From positions 248,001 through 312,000 of the forward strand of contig NZ_WJYO01000007.1 in NCBI RefSeq assembly GCF_010994095.1: a stretch of 64,000 nt of DNA, written 5' to 3'. This stretch comes from Mumia xiangluensis. GTDB lineage: Bacteria; Actinomycetota; Actinomycetes; Propionibacteriales; Nocardioidaceae. Each line of letters opens with the position of its first letter. Position 1 is the first letter of the stretch. Made by a program: the position numbers and the translations under genes. A model generated the notes under the pieces. The model was not told the DNA's origin and ran no database searches. It saw only the letters and a program-made list of their open reading frames with translations. Positions 34,816 through 42,980 of this stretch are shown here, one piece after another.

Positions 34816-35940
34816 ATGAGACTGGCATCGTTCAACGTCGAGAACCTGTTCGCCCGGCCGAAGGCCATGGCCGAGGACCAGGGCACATCGGCTGCCCGCA
34901 AGAAGGTGCTCGCAGCCCATGCGCGGCTCGCCGCGCTGCTGGACCGCGAGAGCTACGCCGGTGTCGAGGACGACATCCTCACGCAGCTCGGCGTGCTCGG
35001 CCTGCTGACCTCCGACAGCGGGCCGTACGCGCGTCTGCGCAAGATGCGCGGCCAGCTGCTGCGCCGCCCGCGCACGGGTCCGGTGACGCTCGCCGCGCGA
35101 GGCCGCGCCGACTGGGTCGGCTGGGTCGAGCTCGTGACCGTCCCCGTCAACGTCGTCGCGACCGAGAACACCGCGCGCGTGCTGGACGCGCTCGAGGCCG
35201 ACGTCGTGACCGTGGTCGAGGCCGACAACCGTCCCGACCTCCACCTGTTCTCGGAGACGCTGCTCCGTGCGGTCGGCGGGACGTCGTACGAGCAGGTCAT
35301 GGTCGTGGAGGGCAACGACGAGCGCGGCATCGACGTCGGCATGCTCGCGTACTCGGACTATCGCCTCGTGCAGATGCGCAGCCACATCTTCGACCGCGAC
35401 GAGTCGGGGACGGTGTTCTCGCGGGACTGCTGCGAGTACCACCTGGAGACTCCGCTCGGCAACCGTCTGGTGGTGCTGGCCAACCACTTCAAGTCCAAGG
35501 GCTACAGCTCCCCCGGTGACCCGATCGGGAGCGCGAAACGGCACCGTCAGGCCACCCGGGTCGCGCGGATCGTCCGCTCGCTGCACGACGAGGGCTTCGA
35601 CCTGATCGCCGTGACGGGTGACCTCAACGACGACCCCGGCAGCGACGCCCTCGCGCCCCTGCTGGTGGACAGCAAGCTCACCGACATCAGCGCGCACCCG
35701 GCGTTCGACTGGAACCATCGCCGAGGCACGTACGGCTCGGGCAACGAGAAGGACAAGATCGACTACGTCCTGCTGTCCGACGCGCTCTTCGCGCACGCCG
35801 AGGGCGGCGGCGTCTTCCGCAAAGGGGTGTGGCGGGGTCCCCGCACCAAGGATCCGTGGGAGATGTTCCCCACGCTCACGTCGAAGGTCGAGGAGGCCTC
35901 GGACCACGCGGCGATCTACGCCGACCTGTCCGGCGTGTGA
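34816..35940 (+). CDS. Endonuclease/exonuclease/phosphatase family protein
   Basis: A 374-residue protein without a signal peptide. MRLASFNVENLF opens the EEP fold; VVTVVEADNRPD replaces the usual QE with an E-containing segment; RLVVLANHFKSKGY, AVTGDLNDDPGSDAL and EASDHAAIYADL supply the remaining active-site motifs. An N-terminal insert at about residues 30-100 is unusual. Distinct from the secreted EEP gene at 32.4 kb. GGGGGG precedes ATG 34816 by 6 nt. Confidence 0.87.
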   Translation: MRLASFNVENLFARPKAMAEDQGTSAARKKVLAAHARLAALLDRESYAGVEDDILTQLGVLGLLTSDSGPYARLRKMRGQLLRRPRTGPVTLAARGRADWVGWVELVTVPVNVVATENTARVLDALEADVVTVVEADNRPDLHLFSETLLRAVGGTSYEQVMVVEGNDERGIDVGMLAYSDYRLVQMRSHIFDRDESGTVFSRDCCEYHLETPLGNRLVVLANHFKSKGYSSPGDPIGSAKRHRQATRVARIVRSLHDEGFDLIAVTGDLNDDPGSDALAPLLVDSKLTDISAHPAFDWNHRRGTYGSGNEKDKIDYVLLSDALFAHAEGGGVFRKGVWRGPRTKDPWEMFPTLTSKVEEASDHAAIYADLSGV

Positions 35941-35973
35941 CCGGTCGCGTGGTCCGGACCCCCTCGTCCCAGG

Positions 35974-36834
35974 TCAGGCCTTGCGGGCGGTGAGCAGCAG
36001 GTACTCCCACTCCATCCGGCCGGTGTCCGCCCCGTAGCGACGTCCGAGCTCCGCGAGCTCGGCATCGAGCGTCGCGACGCGGCCGGGCTCGTCGGCGATC
36101 GCCGCGTACACCGCGATCGTCGGACCGTACGTCGCCTTGAAGAAGTCCCGGAACTCCTCCCCGGAGCTGAAGCGGTCCACGACCAACGTCTGACGCGTCG
36201 CGGTCACGTCGCGCACCCGGTCACCCAGCAGCGCCCGCACGTGCTCCTCGTCGCCCCACAGCGGCGGCGGCTGCGCGCCCGGAGGCGGCGGCGGGGCGTA
36301 CGGCTTCATCGTCGCGAACATCTGGCCGATGAAGCCCTGCGGCGTCCAGCTCAGGAGCCCGATCCGCCCTCCCTGACGGGTGACCCGGACGATCTCGTCG
36401 GCCGACTCCTGGTGATGCGGCGCGAACATCACGCCCACGCACGACAGCACGACGTCGAACGCGTCCGCGTCGTAAGGCAGGTGCTCGGCGTCGCCCTCCT
36501 CCCACTCCAGCGTGACGCCCTCGGCCTGCGCCGCGAGCCGCCCGTTCTCGAGCAGCGCGGGCGTCAGGTCGCTCGCGGTCACGGTCGCGCCGGTGCGAGC
36601 GGCCGGGATCGCGACGTTGCCGGACCCTGCACCGACGTCGAGGACGGTGTCGGACGGGCCGACCCCGCAGGCCTCGACGAGGACCGGGCCGAGGCTCGCG
36701 ATGACCTCGGTCGCGACGGCCGGGTAGTCCCCGAGCCCCCACATCGTGCGGTGCTTGGCCTTGAGCGCCTTGTCCGCGTCAGCCGCATCGGTGCTTGAGG
36801 CGTCGTTGCCCTGAGCGGTCGTGTGCGTCGTCAT
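35974..36834 (-). CDS. Class I SAM-dependent methyltransferase
   Basis: A 286-residue cytosolic methyltransferase. Motif I is VLDVGAGSGNVAIPAARTGATVTASDLTPALLENG; motif II lies in AFDVVLSCVGVMFAPHHQ; motif III is LLSWTPQGFIGQMF. The substrate is not identifiable. ATG 36834, divergent from an HxlR gene 110 bp away that may regulate it. Confidence 0.88.
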   Translation of the reverse strand: MTTHTTAQGNDASSTDAADADKALKAKHRTMWGLGDYPAVATEVIASLGPVLVEACGVGPSDTVLDVGAGSGNVAIPAARTGATVTASDLTPALLENGRLAAQAEGVTLEWEEGDAEHLPYDADAFDVVLSCVGVMFAPHHQESADEIVRVTRQGGRIGLLSWTPQGFIGQMFATMKPYAPPPPPGAQPPPLWGDEEHVRALLGDRVRDVTATRQTLVVDRFSSGEEFRDFFKATYGPTIAVYAAIADEPGRVATLDAELAELGRRYGADTGRMEWEYLLLTARKA

Positions 36835-36910
36835 GGTGAGATTCCCCCTTGTCGCCGGACGTCTCTCGCCCGGCCGGATCGACGTTACGGAGGACGCCTG
36901 CAAGCGGGCT

Positions 36911-36938
36911 AGTACGAGATCTGTACCGGCCGTACGCT
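36911..36938 (+). promoter_or_regulatory. Promoter/operator region of HxlR gene
   Basis: GTAC occurs three times (36912, 36923, 36932). TACGCT (36933-36938) is 6 nt upstream of ATG 36945, the leaderless arrangement. The GTAC pairs may be regulator half-sites. Confidence 0.4.
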
Positions 36939-36944
36939 GCAGTG

Positions 36945-37622
36945 ATGGGGGCGCCGTACCACCAGTTCTGCCCGGTCGCGAAAGCCATGGAGCTGCTCGA
37001 CGAGCGCTGGACGATGCTGCTCGTGCGGGAGCTGGTGCTCGGCAGCCAGCACTTCAACGACCTCCGGCGGGGCCTGCCGCGCATGTCGCCGACGCTGCTC
37101 TCCAAGCGACTCAACCAGCTCGTCCGCGCCGGCATCGTGGACAAGCAGGTCGACGGGCACGACGTCACGTACGTCCTCACGCCGGCCGGCAGAGAGCTGC
37201 AGGCCGTCGTGGAGTCGGTCGGCCTGTGGGGCGTGCGGTGGATCGGCAACCTCGGCGACGAGGACCTCGATCCGAAGCTCCTCATGTGGGACATGCACCG
37301 CAACGTCGACCTGGACGCGGTCGCCGAGCCGCCGCAGGTCGTGCACTTCGTGTTCGACGACGTCCGGGGGCCGTCGCGCCAGTGGTGGATCGTGATCGAG
37401 CGCGACGAGACCGAGGTGTGCGACATCGATCCGGAGCGTCCGGTCGCGGTGACGGTGAGGTCGGACCTGCGCACGTTGACGGAGGTGTGGCGTGGCGACC
37501 GCACCTGGAGCCAGGCGCAGCGGGTCGGCGCGGTGCAGATCGACGGGCCTACCGCGTTGTGCCGTGCGGTGCCGGCGTGGTTCCCGCCGACCGGCTTCGC
37601 CCAGGCCGTACGTCCGGCCTGA
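36945..37622 (+). CDS. HxlR-type winged-helix regulator with C-terminal extra domain
   Basis: A 225-residue protein. Residues 1-100 are the HxlR winged helix (FCPVAKAMELLDERWTMLLVRELVLGSQHFNDLRRGLPRMSPTLLSKRLNQL). The C-terminal part (110-225) is a beta-rich SCP2/sterol carrier-like segment (VVHFVFDD, WWIVIERDETEVCDIDPERPVAVTV). The last 74 nt overlap the 3' end of the epoxide hydrolase gene on the other strand. Confidence 0.88.
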   Translation: MGAPYHQFCPVAKAMELLDERWTMLLVRELVLGSQHFNDLRRGLPRMSPTLLSKRLNQLVRAGIVDKQVDGHDVTYVLTPAGRELQAVVESVGLWGVRWIGNLGDEDLDPKLLMWDMHRNVDLDAVAEPPQVVHFVFDDVRGPSRQWWIVIERDETEVCDIDPERPVAVTVRSDLRTLTEVWRGDRTWSQAQRVGAVQIDGPTALCRAVPAWFPPTGFAQAVRPA

Positions 37623-38688
37623 GGAAGAAGTCGCGGACGTCCGCGGCGAGCAGCTCCGGCACCTCCATCGCGGCGAAGTGCCCGCCCCGCTCGAACTCCG
37701 ACCAGTGCCTGATGTCGTAGAGCCGCTCGGCCAGCGGTCGCACCGACTGCGTGATGTCGTGCGCGAACACCGCCACGCCGAGCGGGACCGGGCACGGCTC
37801 GAACCCCCGGGCGGTGTCGTGGTGCAGCCGGCCGGCCGACGCCGCGGTGGCGGTCAACCAGTACAGCGAGATGTTGGTGAGCATCCGGTCGTCGCCGACC
37901 TGCGAGCGCGGGTCCGTCCACTGCGCGAAGCGCTCGGCGATCCAGACGAGCTGGGCGACCGGCGAGTCGGTCAGCGCGTAGCCGATGGTCTGCGGGGTGG
38001 AGGCCTGCAGCGCCTGGTACGGCGGACGGCTCGCCATCAGCTGCCGGATCGTGTCGAGCCGGGCCTCGTCCGTCGCCGACAGCACGACGTCGGCGTCAGG
38101 GTCGGGGCGCGTCGGCAGGTAGTTCACGTGGACGCCGACGACGTGCTCGGGCGCGACCGCGCCGAGCGCCGTCGAGATGCCCGCACCGAAGTCGCCGCCC
38201 TGCGCGCCGTAGTGCTCGTACCCGAGACGGCGCATCAGCTCGGCCCACGCCCGCGCGATCCGGAGGACGCCCCAGCCTCGCTCGTGGGTCGGTCCGGAGA
38301 AGCCGTAGCCCGGGATCGACGGGACCACCAGGTGGAAGTCGCGCGACAGCGGCTCGATGACGTCGAGGAACTCGAGGAACGACCCGGGCCAGCCGTGGGT
38401 GAGGATCAGCGCGAGCGCGTCAGGACTCGCGGACCTGACGTGGACGAAATGGATGTTCTGGCCGTCGATCTCGGTGGTGAAGTGTGGGAGCTCGTTGAGC
38501 TCGGCCTCGTGCTCGCGCCAGTCGTAGTCGCTGCGCCAGTGGTCGGCGAGCTCCTTGAGCCGGGCCAGCGGGAAGCCGTAGTCCGACCCGGCGTCGGCAA
38601 CCTCGTTGGGCCACCGGGTGCGGGCGAGCCGGTCGTCCAGATCGTCGAGGTCTGCTTGCGGGATGTCGATGCGGAACGGTGTGATCAT
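37549..38688 (-). CDS. Epoxide hydrolase (EHN-type alpha/beta hydrolase)
   Basis: A 379-residue enzyme. The N-terminal EHN domain (1-110) is FRIDIPQADLDDLDDRLARTRWPNE...HWRSDYDWREHEAELN. The hydrolase core has the oxyanion motif ILTHGWPGSF, the nucleophile elbow GAQGGDFGAG (Asp) and the catalytic His in RGGHFAAMEVPE. It opens epoxides to diols. ATG 38688 follows GAAGGC. Divergent from a MarR gene across a clear dyad; its C-terminal extension runs antisense into the HxlR gene. Confidence 0.92.
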   Translation of the reverse strand: MITPFRIDIPQADLDDLDDRLARTRWPNEVADAGSDYGFPLARLKELADHWRSDYDWREHEAELNELPHFTTEIDGQNIHFVHVRSASPDALALILTHGWPGSFLEFLDVIEPLSRDFHLVVPSIPGYGFSGPTHERGWGVLRIARAWAELMRRLGYEHYGAQGGDFGAGISTALGAVAPEHVVGVHVNYLPTRPDPDADVVLSATDEARLDTIRQLMASRPPYQALQASTPQTIGYALTDSPVAQLVWIAERFAQWTDPRSQVGDDRMLTNISLYWLTATAASAGRLHHDTARGFEPCPVPLGVAVFAHDITQSVRPLAERLYDIRHWSEFERGGHFAAMEVPELLAADVRDFFLRPDVRPGRSRSAGTTPAPHGTTR

Positions 38689-38703
38689 GCCTTCACGCTA
38701 CAT

Positions 38704-38726
38704 AATCGTTGGTGCGACTAACGATT
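38704..38726. promoter_or_regulatory. MarR operator between epoxide hydrolase and marR
   Basis: AATCGTT (38704-38710) and AACGATT (38720-38726) are perfect arms, with further GT/AC symmetry inside. It overlaps the -35 region of the marR promoter (TTGGTG-N16-TAGACT). Confidence 0.8.
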
Positions 38727-38730
38727 CATT

Positions 38731-38736
38731 TAGACT
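38731..38736 (+). promoter_or_regulatory. -10 hexamer, leaderless promoter of marR
   Basis: TAGACT, 6 nt before ATG 38743. Confidence 0.55.
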
Positions 38737-38742
38737 CGTCTC

Positions 38743-39171
38743 ATGACCACGTCCGACTGGAGAGCGCGGCCGAGCTGGTTGCTCACGCAGACCGCCCAGC
38801 ACGCGCACCGGCTGGTGGCCGAGGGCTTCTCGTCCGTCGGCGCGCGCGGCTACCACTACCGCCTGCTCGCGACACTGGAGGAGCTCGGCCCCGCCAGTCA
38901 GGCCACGCTCGGCCGCCGGAGCAGCATCCACCTCAGCGACATGGTCGCGACGATCAACGAGCTCGCCGACGCGGGTCTGGTCGCACGCACCCCGGATCCC
39001 GCCGACCGGCGCCGCAACGTCGTCTCGCTGACCACAGCGGGCAAGCGGCGCCTGCGTCAGCTCGAGAAGCGGCTCGACGAGAGCCAGGACACCCTGCTCG
39101 CTCCGCTGTCACCTGCAGAGCGGCAGCAGCTGATCGAGCTGCTGTCCACGCTGCTCGACCACCACGACTGA
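38743..39171 (+). CDS. MarR family transcriptional regulator
   Basis: A 142-residue winged-helix repressor. LLATLEELGPASQATLGRRSSIHLSDMVATINELADAGLVARTPDPADRRRNVVSLTTAGKRRLRQLE covers recognition helix and wing. Likely represses the divergent epoxide hydrolase and itself through the 38704-38726 dyad. Its stop is 2 bp from the stop of the convergent nucleosidase gene. Confidence 0.92.
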   Translation: MTTSDWRARPSWLLTQTAQHAHRLVAEGFSSVGARGYHYRLLATLEELGPASQATLGRRSSIHLSDMVATINELADAGLVARTPDPADRRRNVVSLTTAGKRRLRQLEKRLDESQDTLLAPLSPAERQQLIELLSTLLDHHD

Positions 39172-39173
39172 CC

Positions 39174-39713
39174 TCACGTGCTGGAGCGAAGCCACTCCCC
39201 CAGGACGCGCGCGCTCGCGTCGACGACCTGCGGCCACTCCATCGCCGACGCGTCGGCCTGGTCGCTGACGTGCTTGACCAGCCGGACGGGGACGCCGAGG
39301 TGCGCGGCGACCGCCGCGACCGCGAAGCCCTCCATGTCCACGAGGCGCGCCCGCAGCGCGAGCCGCTCACGCACGGCCGGGTCGGTCACGAACGTGTCTC
39401 CGCTGGCGAGGACGCTGCCGTCGCCGCCAGGGATCGCGATCTCGTCGACGACCGGGTAGCCGAGGGCTGTCAGCTCCACGGCACTGATGTCGTGGTTCAC
39501 GACCCTCGACGGCAGGTGAAGACCCGTGCTGCCGTCGAGGGCGCCTGCCGTGCCGACGTTGAGCACGATCGACGGCCGCAGCTCCGCGACGGCGAGGGCG
39601 GTCACGAGAGTGGCCTGCACCTTGCCGATGCCCGTCACGACCAGGCGCAGCCCAGCAGGGACGTACGCGGCTTCCGCCGCGGTCGCGGCGATGACGAGGG
39701 GTTCGGCGGCCAT
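39174..39713 (-). CDS. Purine/5'-methylthioadenosine-type nucleosidase
   Basis: A 179-residue PNP/UDP-family phosphorylase-fold nucleosidase, shorter than MtnN. LVIAATAAEAAYVP is the first strand; SIVLNVGTAGALDG, RLVDMEGFAVAAVA (catalytic base Glu region) and VKHVSDQAD (catalytic Asp) are family motifs. May cleave methylthioadenosine, S-adenosylhomocysteine or futalosine. ATG 39713 has TACGCT 6 nt upstream (leaderless). Confidence 0.88.
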   Translation of the reverse strand: MAAEPLVIAATAAEAAYVPAGLRLVVTGIGKVQATLVTALAVAELRPSIVLNVGTAGALDGSTGLHLPSRVVNHDISAVELTALGYPVVDEIAIPGGDGSVLASGDTFVTDPAVRERLALRARLVDMEGFAVAAVAAHLGVPVRLVKHVSDQADASAMEWPQVVDASARVLGEWLRSST

Positions 39714-39719
39714 GCGCCG

Positions 39720-39725
39720 AGCGTA
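39720..39725 (-). promoter_or_regulatory. -10 hexamer, leaderless promoter
   Basis: Minus-strand TACGCT, CGGCGC, then ATG 39713. Confidence 0.5.
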
Positions 39726-39726
39726 G

Positions 39727-40812
39727 TCAGTCGCGCTTGCCCGACGTCTCGCGGTCGCCGACCTCCTCGCTCGTCGTACGCCCGCGGCTCTCCCGCAGTC
39801 GTCGCCCGCGCTCCAGGTCCTCGGCACGCTTTGCCTGCGACTTCTCGATCTTGCGCGTGTCCCGCGGCGGCAGCTGCAGCGTCTCCTCGGCCGGCATCCC
39901 CGCCTGGAGCTCACGACCGCGCTCCAGCTCGGCGTCGACCTCAGCCCCGAACAGCAGGGCGAGGTTGGTGATCCACAGCCACAGGAGGAAGACGACGACG
40001 CCCGCCAGCGACCCGTACGTCTTGTCATAGCTGGAGAAGCTGGCGACGTAGAAGCCGAAGGCCACCGACGCGACCATCCAGATGACGATCGCGAGCACCG
40101 CGCCCACGCTGATCCAGCGGAAGCGCGGCTGCCTGACGTTCGGCGTCGCGTAGTACAGCAGCGCGACGACGAGGACGACCGCGAGCAGGATCACCGGCCA
40201 CTTCACGATGTTCCACACCGTCACCGCGGTGGAGCCCAGCCCGACCGCGTCCCCGACCGCCTGCGCGGCCGGGCCCGTCAGGACGAGCGCCAGCGCGACC
40301 AGGGCACACAGGATCACCGTGACGACGGTGACGAGCAGCATCAGGGGGCGCAGCTTCCAGACGGGCCGGCCCTCGTCGATCTCGTACACGCGGTTCATGG
40401 CACGGCCGAACGCCCCGACGTACCCGGACGCCGACCAGAGTGCCACCGCCAGTCCCACGACGAAGGCGAGCCCCGCACCACGACCCTTGCTCAGCTCAAC
40501 GAGCGTCGGCTCGAGCGTGTCGGCGGCCGAGGTGGCCCCGACGTCGCGGAGGATGCCGAGCAGGGTGTCCACCGTCTCGCGCCCCTGGCCGAAGAGACCG
40601 ACCAGCGACAGCAGCGCGATGATCATCGGGAACAGCGCGAGCACGGAGTAGTACGTCAGCGCGGCCGCGATGTCGAGGCACTCGTCTTCCGAGAACTCGC
40701 GCACCGCCTTGCGCCCGACGTACAGCCATGACGGCTTCGTGACGTCGGTGGGCGAGTCCGGCTTCGCCGGATCGTCCGGCGGGACCCGCCTGTCGTCGTG
40801 GGTGTCGGTCAT
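39727..40812 (-). CDS. YihY/BrkB family inner membrane protein
   Basis: A 361-residue membrane protein with about six helices between residues 45 and 290. SEDECLDIAAALTYYSVLALFPMIIALLSLVGLFGQ, GLAVALWSASGYVGAFGRAMNRVYE and FLLWLWITNLALLFGAEVDAELERGR are hallmarks. A charged C-terminal tail (300-361) lies in the cytoplasm. The molecular function of this family is not established. ATGA overlap with the upstream YtxH-like gene. Confidence 0.92.
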   Translation of the reverse strand: MTDTHDDRRVPPDDPAKPDSPTDVTKPSWLYVGRKAVREFSEDECLDIAAALTYYSVLALFPMIIALLSLVGLFGQGRETVDTLLGILRDVGATSAADTLEPTLVELSKGRGAGLAFVVGLAVALWSASGYVGAFGRAMNRVYEIDEGRPVWKLRPLMLLVTVVTVILCALVALALVLTGPAAQAVGDAVGLGSTAVTVWNIVKWPVILLAVVLVVALLYYATPNVRQPRFRWISVGAVLAIVIWMVASVAFGFYVASFSSYDKTYGSLAGVVVFLLWLWITNLALLFGAEVDAELERGRELQAGMPAEETLQLPPRDTRKIEKSQAKRAEDLERGRRLRESRGRTTSEEVGDRETSGKRD

Positions 40813-41120
40813 CCAGACTGACCCGTGGGGCGGCTCGAGGCGGGCGACCCGCTGGTCGCGGCCAAGTGCTCGCCACCGTTCTCACCACGGTGAGTCACCT
40901 TGTCGACCGTGTCCTTGGCCGTCTGCACGACCTTGTCCTGGACCTCTGGGGCCTTCTCCTTCGCGAAGTCCTGGGCGTCGGACACCTTCTGCTGGACCGT
41001 GGGGTCGTTCCACATGCTCGAGGCCCTGCCCTTGATCTGCTCAAAACGCTCACGGCCGTCACGCGTGCCCAGGACGTAGCCGACGGCCAGGCCGCCGATC
41101 AGTGCCAACTTTCCCTTCAT
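40809..41120 (-). CDS. YtxH-like small membrane-associated protein
   Basis: A 103-residue protein. The N-terminal hydrophobic segment KLALIGGLAVGYVLGTRDGRERFEQIKG is followed by an amphipathic helix (DAQDFAKEKAPEVQDKVVQTAKDTVDKVTH). This is the pattern of actinobacterial YtxH/stress-associated proteins. GAAAGGA lies 9 nt upstream of ATG 41120. Transcribed with the YihY gene. Confidence 0.85.
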   Translation of the reverse strand: MKGKLALIGGLAVGYVLGTRDGRERFEQIKGRASSMWNDPTVQQKVSDAQDFAKEKAPEVQDKVVQTAKDTVDKVTHRGENGGEHLAATSGSPASSRPTGQSG

Positions 41121-41188
41121 GGGAGATTTCCTTTCGTCGAGTTCCGGTCCATGTCCGAGTACCCGATCCAGGAAGGATCAACCCACGA

Positions 41189-41722
41189 TCACGCGTTCGG
41201 ACCCAGGATCAAGCAGCTGCTGGTCGCGTACGCGAGGAGGCGGTCCTGCCCGTCGAGCAGCTCTGCCTCGGCGAGGGCGGTCGAGCGACCCCGGTGCTTG
41301 ACACGGCCGACGCACCGGACAGGACCGGTCTCGACGGTGATCCTGCGGAGGAACTTCACGCTGAGGTCCTGGCTCGTGTAGCCGACGCCGGCGGGGAGCG
41401 TGGTGTGCACCGCGCACCCGGCGGCAGAGTCCAGCAGCGTCGCGTAGATGCCGCCGTGCACGGAGCCGATGGGGTTGTACATGTAGTCCTGCGGCACCAG
41501 CCGGAACTCCGCGAGCCCGTCCTCGACCTTCGCCAGCTCGAAGCCGATCAACCGGGCGATCGGGGGCGCAGGGACGACGCCGTCGCGGACGTCCTGCATG
41601 ATCTCGAGCCCGGTACGTCCGGCGGCGGCGCGGACGGTCGCCATCGGGTCGTCCCAGGTGTGGGTCCGCTGCCGCGGTTCGGTCGTCGTCGGCGGCGTGG
41701 TCGTGGCCTGGCTGCTCATCAT
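41189..41722 (-). CDS. PaaI-type hotdog thioesterase
   Basis: A 177-residue acyl-CoA thioesterase of the hotdog fold. PPIARLIGFELAKVEDGLAEFRLVPQDYMYNPIGSVHGGIYATLLDSAAGCAV contains the HGG(I)-xxLLD active site. The C-terminal strand pair includes GVGYTSQDLSVKFLRRIT. It overlaps the upstream HxlR gene by 4 nt and so is autoregulated with it. Substrate not predictable. Confidence 0.9.
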   Translation of the reverse strand: MMSSQATTTPPTTTEPRQRTHTWDDPMATVRAAAGRTGLEIMQDVRDGVVPAPPIARLIGFELAKVEDGLAEFRLVPQDYMYNPIGSVHGGIYATLLDSAAGCAVHTTLPAGVGYTSQDLSVKFLRRITVETGPVRCVGRVKHRGRSTALAEAELLDGQDRLLAYATSSCLILGPNA

Positions 41723-42240
41723 GCGGCTCCTCTGTCCCGGCGGCGCCGGGCTCGTCGTGCGTTCAGGGTGGTGAAGCGGTCGAGCATCGCCTCGCTCGCG
41801 GCCGGCCCCGGGACGGCTGCCAGCCGGATGTCCTTCAGCGGGGTGCCCGTGACGGCGTCGACGAGCACCGGCTCGACCTCGCGGCCGGTGTCACGGTCGG
41901 CCAGCACCACCGCCCGCTCCTGCGGAGGGAGCTGGTCGTTGCCCCAGGCGAGGAGGGCGACGACGACCACCTGCGCCGCGCGTCCGCGGGGCGTGAGGAC
42001 GTACTCGAACCGCTGCGGGTGCTCGCTGTAACGACGCCGCTCCAGCAAGCCGCTGTCGACCAGCGTCCGCAACCTGCGGGTGAGCATGGCCGGGGAGATC
42101 GGGAGGTCGGCGGCAAACTCGTCGAACCGGCGGATCCCGTCGAGCGCATCACGCAGGATCAGCAGGCTCCACCAGTCGCCGAGCTCTCCTGCACCGCGTG
42201 CGATCGGGCACTCGGCATCGCTCAGGTCGACCCGTCTCAT
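41719..42240 (-). CDS. HxlR family transcriptional regulator
   Basis: A 173-residue regulator. CPIARGAGELGDWWSLLILRDALDGIRRFDEFAADLPISPAMLTRRLRTLVDSGLLERRRYSEHPQRFEYVLTPRG is an HxlR winged helix with the near-N-terminal Cys often used for redox sensing. First gene of the HxlR-thioesterase operon; a near-perfect palindrome lies 28 bp upstream. Confidence 0.92.
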   Translation of the reverse strand: MRRVDLSDAECPIARGAGELGDWWSLLILRDALDGIRRFDEFAADLPISPAMLTRRLRTLVDSGLLERRRYSEHPQRFEYVLTPRGRAAQVVVVALLAWGNDQLPPQERAVVLADRDTGREVEPVLVDAVTGTPLKDIRLAAVPGPAASEAMLDRFTTLNARRARRRRDRGAA

Positions 42241-42267
42241 GGTGGTCTCCTCGGCTCGAAGCAGTGA

Positions 42268-42282
42268 CTACCATGATGATAG
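42268..42282. promoter_or_regulatory. HxlR operator candidate
   Basis: CTACCATGATGATAG is a 15-bp dyad with a single mismatched pair, upstream of the HxlR-thioesterase operon. Confidence 0.6.
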
Positions 42283-42358
42283 GCACGGCGGGAGCGAGAA
42301 GTCGACGGTGGGCTGGACGGATCGCCCGGGGCACGCGCGTCTGACCCTCGTCGCTTCG

Positions 42359-42364
42359 TAGGAT
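42359..42364 (+). promoter_or_regulatory. -10 hexamer, leaderless promoter
   Basis: TAGGAT, CGCCAC, then GTG 42371. Confidence 0.5.
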
Positions 42365-42370
42365 CGCCAC

Positions 42371-42658
42371 GTGACCTCCGAGACGACGGCCGACGCCGTA
42401 CGCACGCCACGTCGTGTGTGGCTCGGTGTCCTCTTCGCCGCCATCGGTCTCACGTCGCTCGCGGCTTGCGCGCCCGCAGCGACCGACGCGGAGTGGCTCG
42501 CTCTCGGCCGTCGGGCGACCTGCGCAGGCATCTTCGTGCTCTACGCGTACGGCCACTTCCGCTGGCCGCACGCACGCTGGCCGAAGCGCGGGGAGAGAGC
42601 CGCCGCGCTCCTGGTCGTCGGCTACCTCGTCTGCGTGGTGCTCGCGCTGACGTCTTAG
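42371..42658 (+). CDS. Small membrane protein of unknown function
   Basis: A 95-residue protein with hydrophobic segments at about 17-36, 47-60 and 76-94 (two or three membrane spans). The Arg/Trp/His-rich loop GHFRWPHARWPKRGER lies between the last two. I do not recognise a family. GTG start exactly 6 nt after TAGGAT supports expression. It is convergent with the next small gene; a mini-hairpin TAGCG-gtg-CGCTA spans the two stop codons. Confidence 0.6.
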   Translation: MTSETTADAVRTPRRVWLGVLFAAIGLTSLAACAPAATDAEWLALGRRATCAGIFVLYAYGHFRWPHARWPKRGERAAALLVVGYLVCVVLALTS

Positions 42659-42665
42659 CGGTGCG

Positions 42666-42884
42666 CTAGGTGCCGGGCTTGCGGTCCCCCGCGTACTCCG
42701 CCGCCAACGCTTCGCCCTGGTCGGTCGGGATCGTCTCCGACTCGACATCCACGAAGTACCAGGCCTCCGGGCCGGCCCCCGCACCACCGAGGATCAGCAC
42801 GTAGCCGTCCGCGTCTGGCTCCACGTCGTCCCAGACCTGGTTGGCGTACTCCAAGGGACCACCGAACGTCACCACCATCGCCAT
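42666..42884 (-). CDS. Small acidic hypothetical protein
   Basis: A 72-residue protein (MAMVVTFGGPLEYANQVWDD start; GYVLILGG, AWYFVDVESETIPTDQGEALAAEYAG). Net acidic, no membrane segment. ATG 42884 has TACTGT 7 nt upstream on the minus strand, suggesting a leaderless message. Family not recognised; divergent from lactate dehydrogenase. Confidence 0.6.
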   Translation of the reverse strand: MAMVVTFGGPLEYANQVWDDVEPDADGYVLILGGAGAGPEAWYFVDVESETIPTDQGEALAAEYAGDRKPGT

Positions 42885-42891
42885 GAGCGTG

Positions 42892-42897
42892 ACAGTA
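42892..42897 (-). promoter_or_regulatory. -10 hexamer, leaderless promoter
   Basis: Minus-strand TACTGT followed by 7 nt and ATG 42884. Confidence 0.45.
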
Positions 42898-42980
42898 GTA
42901 CCGAACGGACATCTCCACCCGATCAGTGACAGACTTTTGGCGCGTGCACGTGTCCGTCCGAGCCCGATCGAGGGAGTCCG

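Noticed and set aside
42656-42668. Terminator TAGCG-gtg-CGCTA between two small genes
   Set aside because: Only a 5-bp stem; symmetry is largely forced by the two TAG stop codons.
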